A stretch of DNA of 47,653 nucleotides. Origin: Candidatus Hydrogenedens sp. (lineage in GTDB: Bacteria > Hydrogenedentota > Hydrogenedentia > Hydrogenedentales > Hydrogenedentaceae). This document shows, piece by piece, positions 16,079 through 25,057 of this stretch (its first letter is position 1; each line of letters begins with the position of its first letter). The translations under genes were made by a program, and so were the position numbers. Below the pieces are notes generated by a model. The model saw nothing but the letters and a program-made list of their open reading frames with translations. It was not told the origin of the DNA and did no database searches. The DNA is taken from positions 602-48,254 of the forward strand of contig DAOSBX010000026.1 of assembly GCA_035361075.1 (NCBI GenBank), written 5' to 3'.

Positions 16079-17173
16079 ATGAATGAATTATTAACACAGG
16101 TTATACAACAATTAGAAAGTGGCATTATTATCGTAGATAAGGATGGAAGCGTTTTAATTGCAAATCCATCCGCAGTAAGATTTCTAAAACTACCTCAAGA
16201 AATAGATTTGCAAAAGTGTAATATCTTCGAAGTCAAAGAGTTATCTCCTTTCGTAAATATCTATTGTGAGATACTCGCAAGTAAAAAACCCGTTATACGA
16301 AAAAGAATAATTATTTCTGGACAAGGTAAAGACATAGTTTTGGGCTTAAATGGCTCTCCAATCATGGAGGAAGGCAACCTTCTCGGGGTTGTATTTTTAT
16401 TTACCGATTTAACAGATATTGAAAAGATTCAACAAGAATTAGAAATGTATAAACAATTAGAACACATCGGCGAATTGACAGCGGAAATGGTACATGAATT
16501 TCGTAATCCTTTAAGTGTTATTTCAGGAATTACTGAATTTTTAATTGATAAGTTCTCTACTAACTCAGATTTGGTCAGTAATTTGAAATATATATTAGGC
16601 GAAACGGAGCAAATAAATCTTTTAATTGCTCGATATTTAAGTTTTGCAAAACTTAAAGAAATAAATATAGAGAAACAAACTACTGATTATATTATTCAAC
16701 GGGCTATCTCGCTTTGCTCTAATATTATCAAGAAATATAATGCGACTATCGATGTAGAAGAGATACCTAAACCACTCAGGTTCATATTTGCAGATAGCGA
16801 AAAATTAGCTGGTGCCTTATCCAATCTAATCCGCAATGCTGTTGAGGGGCAATATGAACAACAGAGGATTTGGGTTCGTCTCTCGGTCTATGAAAAGGAA
16901 GGAGAGATAGTGTTTCGTATTGAAGGAGCTGAACCGTTCTCACTGGAAAACACGGAAGAAATTGATTTGGCTGATAGCTACGCTGATAGGAAAAAGGGAG
17001 GGACAAGAATAGAACTTTCCGCGTTACGTTTCATTATATTAGCCCATCGTGGGTGGATACGTTCCTACCAACGAAAACCATTAGGTATTGCATACGAAAT
17101 TGGAATACCATTAAATCTACGAGAAAATATATCCATTGATACTACCAAACTATCCGAAGCTGATAACGTATAA
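16079..17173 (+). CDS. PAS-domain histidine kinase with degenerate ATP-binding domain
   Basis: 364 aa, no membrane segment, so probably cytoplasmic. Residues about 1-115 are a PAS sensor (GIIIVDKDGSVLIANPSAVRF). A coiled linker leads to a HisKA dimerisation domain with the phosphoacceptor His139 in MVHEFRNPLSVISG. The ATPase domain has an N-box (LSNLIRNAVEG, 248-256) and a G2-like GGTRIELSALRFI (307-319). The G1 box (D.G.G) is absent; IEGAEPF stands where it should be. ATP binding may therefore be lost or altered. No response regulator is adjacent; it lies between rsmA and lipB, 2 bp before lipB. Possible roles include a weak kinase, a phosphatase or a pseudokinase scaffold. Confidence 0.8.
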   Translation: MNELLTQVIQQLESGIIIVDKDGSVLIANPSAVRFLKLPQEIDLQKCNIFEVKELSPFVNIYCEILASKKPVIRKRIIISGQGKDIVLGLNGSPIMEEGNLLGVVFLFTDLTDIEKIQQELEMYKQLEHIGELTAEMVHEFRNPLSVISGITEFLIDKFSTNSDLVSNLKYILGETEQINLLIARYLSFAKLKEINIEKQTTDYIIQRAISLCSNIIKKYNATIDVEEIPKPLRFIFADSEKLAGALSNLIRNAVEGQYEQQRIWVRLSVYEKEGEIVFRIEGAEPFSLENTEEIDLADSYADRKKGGTRIELSALRFIILAHRGWIRSYQRKPLGIAYEIGIPLNLRENISIDTTKLSEADNV

Positions 17174-17175
17174 AA

Positions 17176-17853
17176 ATGATGAAAGATTGTGAATTCAAAG
17201 TCGTTATTTTTAATAAACCACAGGACTATCAGAGTATATATCAACTCCAATTAGAACAAAAAGAAAACCTTCATTTGGGCTCTAATACAGAATACCTTTA
17301 TCTACTTGAGCATTTGCCAGTATTCACCGCAGGGAGACAGTTCAAACAAGAGCATTTACTAATTCCACTAAATCTGTGTCGGGAACGAGGTATTGATTTC
17401 TATCATATAGACCGTGGAGGCGATATTACCTATCATGGCCCAGGACAACTCGTTGGTTATCCCATCATAGACCTTAACCGACATAAAATAACAGTTCACC
17501 AATATCTACGTAAACTGGAAGACATCATTATTGAGACCTTACATACCTTTCACATCCAAGCCACAACCTTAAAACCTTTAACAGGTGTTTGGGTTCAAGA
17601 CCGAAAAATTTGTGCTATTGGCATCGGTGTTAAGAATGGAATTACATGGCATGGGTTTAGCATTAATCTTACCGTAGACCTGACTCCATATCAGTGGATA
17701 GTCCCTTGTGGAATTAGTGATAAACCCGTAACCTCATTACAAAAGGAAATTGGTACATCCTCCTGTCCTACCAAAGACGAATTCTTAAAGGTATTATTAC
17801 CTATTTTTTTCAGACAATTTGGCATTGAGCATTTCTCTATTATAAATTCCTAA
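17176..17853 (+). CDS. lipB: Lipoyl(octanoyl) transferase LipB
   Basis: 225 aa. It transfers octanoyl from acyl carrier protein to lipoyl domains, the first step of lipoate synthesis. The family motif RGGDITYHGPGQLVGYP spans 80-96. The catalytic pair is visible as Lys144 in DRKICAIGI and Cys178 in IVPCGI, with WHGFSINL between them. Length is normal. It starts 2 bp after the kinase gene, so it is probably cotranscribed. No lipA is seen in the window. Confidence 0.95.
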   Translation: MMKDCEFKVVIFNKPQDYQSIYQLQLEQKENLHLGSNTEYLYLLEHLPVFTAGRQFKQEHLLIPLNLCRERGIDFYHIDRGGDITYHGPGQLVGYPIIDLNRHKITVHQYLRKLEDIIIETLHTFHIQATTLKPLTGVWVQDRKICAIGIGVKNGITWHGFSINLTVDLTPYQWIVPCGISDKPVTSLQKEIGTSSCPTKDEFLKVLLPIFFRQFGIEHFSIINS

Positions 17854-17873
17854 ACCTGCCGAGACTTTGAAAA

Positions 17874-17889
17874 TATAACTTATGTTATA
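17874..17889. repeat. Inverted repeat after lipB
   Basis: TATAAC, loop TTAT, GTTATA. An AT-rich six-pair hairpin 21 bases after the lipB stop, with no T run. At best a weak terminator. Confidence 0.3.
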
Positions 17890-17943
17890 AATATATATAA
17901 ACATAGTAGCCTCTTATTTTAGTTCCCATATTATAATTTCAGT

Positions 17944-17972
17944 TTGTTCGTGAGAGTTACTTTTGATATAAT
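17944..17972 (+). promoter_or_regulatory. Promoter of the rpsF-ssb-rpsR operon
   Basis: -35 TTGTTC (17944-17949), 17-bp spacer, -10 TATAAT (17967-17972) preceded by TGA, an extended -10. The predicted leader is about 50 nt and includes two CCGTA copies (near 17990 and 18011) before the AGGAG ribosome-binding site. Leaders of rpsF in other bacteria can bind the S6:S18 complex, but I cannot confirm that structure here. Confidence 0.65.
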
Positions 17973-18028
17973 ATGGTTTCTTTATTTATCCGTACCATTA
18001 AAACCCAAACCGTAATGAGGAGTATCTT

Positions 18029-18463
18029 ATGTCATTACGAACTTACGAAGCGCTGTTCATCGTCAGCCCGGAAGTGGAAGACGATGACGTCCAGGCGATA
18101 GCCCGCGAGACCGAGAATTTGGTCGTAAAGAGCGGAGGGGTTATCGTGCGCTCCGAAGTATGGGGTCGACGGAGATTAGCTTACAAGGTCAAAAAGTTTA
18201 CGGAAGGTATCTACATTTTGATACGTTTCCAATCTCCTCCCAACTTTATAGCGCGACTGGAAAATTATTTCCGCCTTAGTGAACAAATTATTCGTTACAT
18301 CGTCGTGTATTTTGACGAGAAGACGCTCCGTCTGGAAGCGGAACAAGAACAGAGACGCAAAGAGCTATTAGAAGCAGGCTATGGACAGCAATCAGATTTA
18401 GACAAAGAAAATCTTACCCCAATTCCGACTCATATTGAAGAGGATGAGGAGGAAGAGGAATAA
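18029..18463 (+). CDS. rpsF: 30S ribosomal protein bS6
   Basis: 144 aa. It binds 16S rRNA together with bS18 in the platform of the small subunit. RTYEALFIVSPEVEDDDVQA at the start and WGRRRLAYKVKKFTEGIYIL are characteristic. The C-terminus has an acidic tail ending EEDEEEEE, longer than the minimal core of about 95 residues. GAGG precedes the ATG. The first part of the gene is strikingly GC-rich (36 of 60 bases at 18061-18120, against 18 of 60 at 17761-17820). Confidence 0.95.
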   Translation: MSLRTYEALFIVSPEVEDDDVQAIARETENLVVKSGGVIVRSEVWGRRRLAYKVKKFTEGIYILIRFQSPPNFIARLENYFRLSEQIIRYIVVYFDEKTLRLEAEQEQRRKELLEAGYGQQSDLDKENLTPIPTHIEEDEEEEE

Positions 18464-18487
18464 CTCTTAAAAAAGGAACGATGAATT

Positions 18488-18979
18488 ATGTCAGATGTGA
18501 GGGTTCCCGATTTAAACATAGTTCTGATTGCGGGTCGGGTAGTCCGTGAACCTGATTTTCGCACAACACCCAGTAGAAGGTCAGTTGCGCGGTTTACCAT
18601 AGCCCACAATCGTCGATACCGTATGAAAGACGGAAGTTTCAAAGAAGAAACGGTTTTTGCAAACATTGTGGTTTGGGACCGTCAAGCTGAATACGCAAGT
18701 CAACAATTGCGGAAAGGTAGGCCTGTTTTGGTTGAAGGTCGGTTGAGATTGGATGAGTGGGAAGACCGTGCTACAGGGCAACGTCGGTCACGTCTTGAAA
18801 TCGTTGCATGGCGAGTTAGTCCCCTCGATTGGGTACCCGCGGAAGGTGAATCTTTCGACGTTGAGGAGTTTCCACCTGATGAGGAAAGAGGCTCGTATCC
18901 AGATGCTTCCCCAAATCAGGGGAAAGTTCCCCCTCAAAATAACATCAACCATTTTCCAGAAGACGATGTTCCGTTTTAA
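18488..18979 (+). CDS. ssb: Single-stranded DNA-binding protein
   Basis: 163 aa. The OB fold covers about residues 8-113 (LNIVLIAGRVVREPDFR, FANIVVWDRQAEYASQQL, GRPVLVEGRLRLDEW). A flexible Pro/Asn-rich region follows, then the acidic tip EDDVPF, the conserved tail that recruits replication and repair partners, including RecG and DnaB-associated machinery. It lies 24 bp after rpsF and 75 bp before rpsR, the usual order. Confidence 0.95.
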   Translation: MSDVRVPDLNIVLIAGRVVREPDFRTTPSRRSVARFTIAHNRRYRMKDGSFKEETVFANIVVWDRQAEYASQQLRKGRPVLVEGRLRLDEWEDRATGQRRSRLEIVAWRVSPLDWVPAEGESFDVEEFPPDEERGSYPDASPNQGKVPPQNNINHFPEDDVPF

Positions 18980-19054
18980 CCTTTCTTTTACCTAAATTTT
19001 CTATTTGTAATTAAATTGAACTAAAAACACTTAAATAATAAAGAGGATTGTCTT

Positions 19055-19336
19055 ATGGCACACATCTCTGCAAAAGCAAAATCAAAGATTCGAATGAAAC
19101 GACTAAAAAGACGTAAGAAGAAGAGAATATTCCGCAAAAAGGTGAGTCGTTTATCATTAGAACGGATAGTATATATTGATTACAAAGATACCAATCTTTT
19201 AAGACATTACATAACTGAACGTGGAAAAATTATACCTCGACGGATTACAGGTGCGACAGCGAAGCAACAACGAATGTTAAATCGTGCTATCAAATTAGCA
19301 CGACAGATTGCACTGCTTCCTTTTGTCGCAGAATAA
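19055..19336 (+). CDS. rpsR: 30S ribosomal protein bS18
   Basis: 93 aa. It has a very basic N-terminus (KRLKRRKKKRIFRKK), then VYIDYKDTNLLRHYITERGK and IIPRRITGATAKQQRMLNRA, the core signature of bS18, the partner of bS6 in the ribosome. The length is slightly above the usual 75-90. GAGG precedes the ATG. Confidence 0.95.
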   Translation: MAHISAKAKSKIRMKRLKRRKKKRIFRKKVSRLSLERIVYIDYKDTNLLRHYITERGKIIPRRITGATAKQQRMLNRAIKLARQIALLPFVAE

Positions 19337-19381
19337 AAGAAAAGGATACGTTTGTATTCCTAAAATTAAAGATATCTTATT

Positions 19382-20377
19382 ATGTCAGGTTTTTTGGCGA
19401 AAATATTGTTTCTTGTCTTGATTACAGCCTATATGGTTGGAGAAGGACTTTTTTTCTTTGTCCCTCTGATTTCAGTTGCACTTATTGGACCAACAGTGGC
19501 AAGAGGTTCTCGTAAACGTACGTTCCTATTATGTGTTGCATTAGCATTTGGAATTGTTTTAGGAGCGGAAATAGAAGAATTAACATGGGAATATGAAATC
19601 ATTCTGATTAGCTTAGCAACCTTTATTGGAAGTGCAATGCTGAGTATCTCCTTAGGACTTGCATTAAGAAGATATTCATGGGCTCATTGCCTGATTCTTA
19701 CCACGGGTGTCATATTTCTCCTCTTTACATGTGTAACTATGCTATTTTGGCAAGAGTTGAGAAAAGACATTTCAATTTCGGTCAATGCGAGAATAGCCGA
19801 GATAAACAATTTAAGTAAAGAACAAGCGGATAGTATGCCACCTTCCTCTACGACCTTTATCGAAGGGTTAAAGTATCTTGATTATCATTGGGAAGATTTC
19901 CATTTAGGACTGATGTTTGGACAAAGCCTATTATTATCATTGATAATATTGGGTCTTATAATAGCACGGTTACGAACCTTCCCATGTGAAGATGGCTTAA
20001 ACTGTTGGGAAAATCCCAATTTAGGTACCTTTGCTCAGATTCGACCGACAGATTATCTGGTTTGGCTGGCAATTTTATCTGCAATTGTCATAATCTACGA
20101 CCAACATTATGGAATAGGTGAGATTCCACGAATTATTGTACGCAATTTAGCAGTAGGTTTAAGCTTTGTTTATTGGCTAAATGGGCTAAGTATTCTTATA
20201 TTTTGCGCCTCGCTATTCCAATGGAATATTGTGATTACATTGATTATTGTTGTTTTCGTTTTCGGTATTTGGGGTTTTCCACTCCTTGCCACTGTAGGCT
20301 TTTTTGATACATGGTGGGAATTCCGAAATGTGTTGTCACAACTTTACAATCGGATGAATCCAAAAATAATAGCATGA
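19382..20377 (+). CDS. Polytopic membrane protein in the ribosomal-protein operon (DUF2232/YybS-like by position)
   Basis: 331 aa with about eight hydrophobic segments and a central soluble loop (residues about 125-170). I do not recognise a strong sequence signature. Its position between rpsR and rplI is where many bacteria encode a DUF2232 (YybS-type) membrane protein, and size and topology fit. The function of that family is not well established. No strong Shine-Dalgarno precedes the ATG (TATCTTATT), so expression may depend on readthrough from rpsR, 45 bp upstream. Confidence 0.65.
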   Translation: MSGFLAKILFLVLITAYMVGEGLFFFVPLISVALIGPTVARGSRKRTFLLCVALAFGIVLGAEIEELTWEYEIILISLATFIGSAMLSISLGLALRRYSWAHCLILTTGVIFLLFTCVTMLFWQELRKDISISVNARIAEINNLSKEQADSMPPSSTTFIEGLKYLDYHWEDFHLGLMFGQSLLLSLIILGLIIARLRTFPCEDGLNCWENPNLGTFAQIRPTDYLVWLAILSAIVIIYDQHYGIGEIPRIIVRNLAVGLSFVYWLNGLSILIFCASLFQWNIVITLIIVVFVFGIWGFPLLATVGFFDTWWEFRNVLSQLYNRMNPKIIA

Positions 20378-20432
20378 ATATAAATAAATAATTAAGAATA
20401 ATTAATAAACTCTAATATTCGGGAGAAAGACT

Positions 20433-20909
20433 ATGAAAGTGATACTATGTCGCGACATTGAGAAGTTAGGAAAGGTCGGAGAAACTGTAAATGTTGCCGA
20501 TGGTTTTGCTCGCAACTATCTTATTCCGCGCAAATTAGCTGTATCTGTGCAGTCCGCATCTGCTGCTGAAATCAAGCATCATTTTGAAATTATTCAGAGG
20601 CGCGAAACAAAACGGAAAGCACAGATGGAGTCGGTAGCTAAACAGTTAAATGCCATTACAATCGAGTTCAAAATACGAGCTGGAGATGAGGATAAACTGT
20701 TTGGCTCTGTAACGTCCGCAATGATTGCAGAAGAACTCCATAAAATGCATTTTGACATTGACCGCAAACAGATTGTTCTTGAAGAGCCCATAAAAACGTT
20801 AGGTATCTTCTGTGTCCCAGTAAAATTAGGAAGTGGCGTTACTGCGGAATTGAAGGTTTGGGTAAGCCAGCTTACGGATGAAAATTCGACAGAGAATAAT
20901 GAAGGTTAA
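20433..20909 (+). CDS. rplI: 50S ribosomal protein bL9
   Basis: 158 aa, normal length. The N-terminal domain MKVILCRDIEKLGKVGETVN followed by VADGFARNYLIPRKLAV is diagnostic. A long central helix (about 50-75) joins the C-terminal domain, with KLFGSVTSAMIAEEL and LGIFCVPVKL. GGAGA precedes the ATG. Five bp separate it from dnaB. Confidence 0.95.
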   Translation: MKVILCRDIEKLGKVGETVNVADGFARNYLIPRKLAVSVQSASAAEIKHHFEIIQRRETKRKAQMESVAKQLNAITIEFKIRAGDEDKLFGSVTSAMIAEELHKMHFDIDRKQIVLEEPIKTLGIFCVPVKLGSGVTAELKVWVSQLTDENSTENNEG

Positions 20910-20914
20910 TTGAT

Positions 20915-22390
20915 ATGTCATCGTCTCGGAAAAAATTAAGCAACATTGAAAAACTTCCGGGACTGATTGACCGTGAGCCCCCAAAGTCGATAGAAGCAGA
21001 ACGGTATGTATTGGGGGCAATACTTTTAAATGCGGAAGCATTTAAAGAAGCCTTAGATGTTTTCGGGTTCAACACAGAAGGGTTATTTTATTATACTCCG
21101 CATCAAATAATATTTGATGCTATGATAGAAATCCATGAGAAGAAGAAACCCGACGTTCATGCTGTAATTAGTCATCTCGAGTCTAAAAAACAATTAACAG
21201 ATGCAGGTGGTGCTTCGTATATCACCGAATTAATGAGTTCTGTAACAACCTCCGCAAATATTACTTACTATGCAAGTATTGTTCTCGAAATGGCAATGTT
21301 ACGACGCCTGATTGAACGGTGCAGTTATATTATTGGCAGAGCGTATGAAGCACAGACGCCTGTTAAGGAACTGGTAGACCACGCAGAAAGTGAAATCTTT
21401 ACTATTGCTGCACAACGGAAAATTAATCCCATCTTTTCGTTTAAAGATATTGTACAACCTATCGTAAAAGGGCTTGAAGACCGAATTAAAAAAGGAGAGG
21501 TAATTACAGGTATACCAACAGGTTTTGATATTCTTGACTATTATCTCTGTGGTTTGCAACCTTCGGAAATGATTGTCCTTGCAGCTCGACCTTCCGTAGG
21601 AAAAACAGCATTTGCATTAAATATCGCAAAAAACGTAGCATCCCAACAGGATAAGGATGGCAACCCCTACGGCGTGTTAATCTTTAGTTTGGAGATGGCG
21701 AAGGAGCAGTTAATCCAACGATTAATTTGCATGGTTGGGAGAATAGATGGGCAGTTTTTGCGTAAAACAAATCTGGCGAAGGATTCATTAGCCCATATTA
21801 TTGAGGCTGGAGGGCAATTAGCAGATTCGTATATTTATGTAGATGACACACCAAGTATAAATATTATGGAACTCCGTTCAAAAGCGCGACGTCATTTATT
21901 ACAACATCCCGAAGTTAAACTTATTATTATTGATTATCTACAATTAATGAGTGTGGCAAACCGTGGCGAAAATCGACAGGTAGAAATTGCAGAAATTTCA
22001 CGACAAATTAAAGGTTTGGCACGTGAGTTAGGTATACCTATCCTTACATTATGCCAATTAAGTCGTGAGGCTGAAAGAGAGTCAGCGATACCAAAGCTTT
22101 CCCATCTGCGGGAATCTGGTGCTATCGAACAGGATGCTGATGTTGTGCTCTTTTTACATCACGGAAAACAGGAAAAAAAAGGTGAAAAAGAGGCTGATAA
22201 AAAGAAGGTTAAAGACCCTGTAAACATTCAGCTGGATATTGCAAAACAACGAAACGGACCAATAGGGTCTATTCATTTAGCATTTTACCGTAGGTATCAG
22301 TTGTTTTCCCCGATAAGTGATGTAGATGAGTCAAGTGCTCCTGATTCATCCTCAAAACAATATGCAGAGGAAGAGGAGAGTCCATTTTAA
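20915..22390 (+). CDS. dnaB: Replicative DNA helicase DnaB
   Basis: 491 aa. The hexameric 5'-3' helicase of the replication fork. The N-terminal DnaB domain includes PPKSIEAERYVLGAILLN. The RecA-like C-terminal domain has Walker A ARPSVGKTAFALNIA (about 223-237), FSLEMAKEQLIQRL, Walker B LIIIDYLQLM, and REIGIPI-type and LSHLRESGAIEQDADVV motifs (here RELGIPILTLCQLSREAE). No intein is present. It ends with an acidic tail, EEEESPF. The rplI-dnaB pairing is a widely conserved arrangement. Confidence 0.95.
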   Translation: MSSSRKKLSNIEKLPGLIDREPPKSIEAERYVLGAILLNAEAFKEALDVFGFNTEGLFYYTPHQIIFDAMIEIHEKKKPDVHAVISHLESKKQLTDAGGASYITELMSSVTTSANITYYASIVLEMAMLRRLIERCSYIIGRAYEAQTPVKELVDHAESEIFTIAAQRKINPIFSFKDIVQPIVKGLEDRIKKGEVITGIPTGFDILDYYLCGLQPSEMIVLAARPSVGKTAFALNIAKNVASQQDKDGNPYGVLIFSLEMAKEQLIQRLICMVGRIDGQFLRKTNLAKDSLAHIIEAGGQLADSYIYVDDTPSINIMELRSKARRHLLQHPEVKLIIIDYLQLMSVANRGENRQVEIAEISRQIKGLARELGIPILTLCQLSREAERESAIPKLSHLRESGAIEQDADVVLFLHHGKQEKKGEKEADKKKVKDPVNIQLDIAKQRNGPIGSIHLAFYRRYQLFSPISDVDESSAPDSSSKQYAEEEESPF

Positions 22391-22427
22391 GTAAAATAAC
22401 TATGAAAACACTATAAGGAGAATAACT

Positions 22428-23297
22428 ATGTTTAAGGGTTCATGGGTCGCATTAGTAACACCATTTAAGGAAAATTTTGAAGTAGATTTTGATGCATACG
22501 GTAAGTTAGTAGATTTTCATATTCAGCAGGGAACGCATGGTTTAGTCCCTTGTGGTTGTACTGGTGAAGCGGCTACGTTATCCCATGAAGAACAAAAAGA
22601 ATGTATTCGTTTTGTGGTAGAACGGGTCGCAGGTAGGCTTCCTATAGTCGCAGGAACAGGGTCAAATAATACTGCAGAAGCCATCGATTTAACCCGCTAT
22701 GCCAAAGAGGTTGGATGTGATGGTGCTTTATTAATCACCCCATACTATAATAAACCTACACAAGCAGGGCTTATTGCTCATTATCATGCCATTGCCAAAG
22801 AGGTAGATATACCTATTGTGCTTTATAATGTGCCAAGTAGAACAGGAATTAAACTGGAAGCTGAAACAGTGGCAGAGTTAAATAAAGTGCCAAATATTGT
22901 GTGTATTAAAGAAGCTGGCGGTAGCGTTGACCAAGTTTCTCAAATTCTTTCGCTATGCGATATTACTGTCTTGTCAGGTGATGACAGTCTCACTCTGCCC
23001 ATGATGTCTGTAGGTGCAATGGGTGTTATCTCTGTCGCTGCAAATGTTGTCCCTGCAGAGATTGCCCACATGTGCACCCTTGCTTTAGAAGGAAACTATG
23101 CCAAAGCACGTGAAATACATTATCGGTGCATGCCGTTATTCAAAGCATTATTCTATGAAACCAATCCTATGCCTGTAAAAGCAGTATTAGCACGGATGGG
23201 TATGATTAAGAACATCCTACGTCTGCCCTTAGTACCTATGAGTGAACCCCAATACAAACGGCTTGAACAGGTATTACAAAAACTCAACCTTATTTAG
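22428..23297 (+). CDS. dapA: 4-hydroxy-tetrahydrodipicolinate synthase DapA
   Basis: 289 aa, normal length. It condenses pyruvate with aspartate semialdehyde in lysine and diaminopimelate synthesis. The TIM-barrel aldolase signature is complete: PCGCTGEAATL (Thr45), ITPYYNKP (Tyr107), LYNVPSRTG (Tyr133, Arg138), and the Schiff-base Lys161 in VCIKEAGG. AAGGAG precedes the ATG. It follows dnaB by 37 bp on the same strand and may share its transcript. No lysine riboswitch is possible in so short a gap. Confidence 0.93.
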   Translation: MFKGSWVALVTPFKENFEVDFDAYGKLVDFHIQQGTHGLVPCGCTGEAATLSHEEQKECIRFVVERVAGRLPIVAGTGSNNTAEAIDLTRYAKEVGCDGALLITPYYNKPTQAGLIAHYHAIAKEVDIPIVLYNVPSRTGIKLEAETVAELNKVPNIVCIKEAGGSVDQVSQILSLCDITVLSGDDSLTLPMMSVGAMGVISVAANVVPAEIAHMCTLALEGNYAKAREIHYRCMPLFKALFYETNPMPVKAVLARMGMIKNILRLPLVPMSEPQYKRLEQVLQKLNLI

Positions 23298-23310
23298 TCT
23301 TAACTAAATA
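23291..23310. repeat. Inverted repeat overlapping the dapA stop codon
   Basis: TATTTAGT, loop CTTA, ACTAAATA: an eight-pair AT-rich hairpin that includes the TAG stop. There is no T run, so an intrinsic terminator is doubtful. It lies between the convergent dapA and GT39 genes. Confidence 0.35.
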
Positions 23311-23390
23311 TACTACGAGAAGTTCGTCATCATAGCAACAAAGAAAGCATCACCAATTAAGTCAGAAGACACTTTTTCCCATTTTTTGTC

Positions 23391-25001
23391 CTATCCTGAA
23401 GTGTTAGTTTTTCGTTGATACAAGGTGACACTCAAACCACTGAAAATCTTAAATTCCTTTCTTTCCCAGTTTTCATTAAGATATTTCCGAATAGGTTCTG
23501 TATGTGGCTTGTATTCAAAAGTAATACCATGTGATTCCAGAAACCACAGACGGTTATATTTCCTTGTTGCCTGTTCAATCGGAACGGGTAATAACCCATG
23601 ATGTTGTAACAGTGTTGGATTGCCAAATGTATCGATATGCACCTGAACATCAATAGCACTCATACCTACCCGACATTGAGGATAATCCTCTAAATAGTGC
23701 CTCATAGAAGGAGCCATAAAATGACTCGGGTAAATAATAATATCTCCTTCTTGAAAATGTTCTCGAACCCACTTTCCTACACTTCGAAAATCAACCTTAT
23801 GATAAACACCCAGTCGATGCATATCTACAGGATGCAACCGCTGATTATAAAAATCCAGCAAACATGAACTGGTAAGAAGAATAAAAATAAATAAAACTGC
23901 CCCTCGGACTGCATTGTATCTTAGCCCATGGATTCCTTTTGCGATTGCAAACAAAGCAACAACCCCTGAAAAAATAAACAATCGGTGTTCATAAAAGGAA
24001 AAATGCCTTGCCCCCCAGAAAAAAACATTTATAAAGATAGGAACAAGACTCATTAGAAAGACATAAAACCCTTGTTCAGGTTGATTACGGTATGCCCATA
24101 AACCATATACAAATAAGAACAAGGACAGGCAAAATAATATCCAGTAAACAGTCGTGTCCGATGTATAACCAGCAAAAAAGTTTTTCCACGTGATAAGTCC
24201 TGTCTTTATTGTCGGGTTTGGATACCACACATAACGGATGTTCGATACAATTTGGTGAAACTCCCACGCAAGATATAAAGCAGGCAAGACAAATATGCCC
24301 GCAACTACATTGGTCCAGAACCACTTTCGAAACAAATTGCGTCTACCTAAACCCATAAGAACAAGGATAAATAAATTCGTAATAAAAATTGTCCACACAC
24401 TAAAATAATGGGAATACATCAGCAGGACAAAAATACAACCTAATCCAATCCAGTCCTTCCATCCATTCTTTGAAAGAATACGAAATAGGAAAAGAAGACC
24501 TAATAAATTTAACAACACATAAAAGGAATAAATTCGCAATTCTTGTGCATAATAAATCTGAAAAGGTGAAATAACAAATAACAACGTTGCTATAACCACC
24601 GCTATCGGTCTGTCCAGCATCCATTTCGAAACTCGGTAAAACACAATAACGGACAAGATACTCCAAAAACAGGGAAGCAATCGCCATGCAAAATCATCCC
24701 AAACAGAATACAACTCCCAAAATCGAATGGCTCCAAGTATATGCCCCCATATAAATGTAAGTAATGGGTTCATAGGCGGTTCATTATTTAACATTGGCGA
24801 GAGGAAACTAAGTTTGTTATCCACCAGTTTACTTAACTGAATAGAGGCACACTCGTCATACCATAAACTCCATGTGCCTAATCTATATAGACGCAAAAAA
24901 ACTGCTAACGGGAAAAGGGCACTCCAAAAAAAATATGAAGTCACTTTCCATTTTAATTTTTCCAGTTGTTCCTGTCTTATCTCTTCTTTTGTTCGAATCA
25001 T
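23391..25001 (-). CDS. GT39/PMT-type membrane glycosyltransferase
   Basis: 536 aa with about ten membrane segments. The first periplasmic loop carries the acidic pair in LWYDECASIQLSKLV (Asp49-Glu50), followed by LNNEPPMNPLLTF, as in the ArnT/PMT superfamily, which transfers sugars from polyprenyl-phosphate donors to lipid or protein acceptors on the outer face of the inner membrane. The C-terminal 120 residues are a soluble domain (GDIIIYPSHFMAPSMRHYL). Acceptor and sugar are unknown. The ribosome-binding site is weak (GGAA). Convergent with dapA and divergent from the DUF72 gene. Confidence 0.82.
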   Translation of the reverse strand: MIRTKEEIRQEQLEKLKWKVTSYFFWSALFPLAVFLRLYRLGTWSLWYDECASIQLSKLVDNKLSFLSPMLNNEPPMNPLLTFIWGHILGAIRFWELYSVWDDFAWRLLPCFWSILSVIVFYRVSKWMLDRPIAVVIATLLFVISPFQIYYAQELRIYSFYVLLNLLGLLFLFRILSKNGWKDWIGLGCIFVLLMYSHYFSVWTIFITNLFILVLMGLGRRNLFRKWFWTNVVAGIFVLPALYLAWEFHQIVSNIRYVWYPNPTIKTGLITWKNFFAGYTSDTTVYWILFCLSLFLFVYGLWAYRNQPEQGFYVFLMSLVPIFINVFFWGARHFSFYEHRLFIFSGVVALFAIAKGIHGLRYNAVRGAVLFIFILLTSSCLLDFYNQRLHPVDMHRLGVYHKVDFRSVGKWVREHFQEGDIIIYPSHFMAPSMRHYLEDYPQCRVGMSAIDVQVHIDTFGNPTLLQHHGLLPVPIEQATRKYNRLWFLESHGITFEYKPHTEPIRKYLNENWERKEFKIFSGLSVTLYQRKTNTSG

Positions 25002-25057
25002 ATTTATAATTCCATGATATTATTTCTGGTTACACTTGTGTTTCTCATTATAATTAG

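Noticed and set aside
22391..22427. Lysine riboswitch before dapA
   Set aside because: The gap to dnaB is only 37 bp, far too short for the aptamer.
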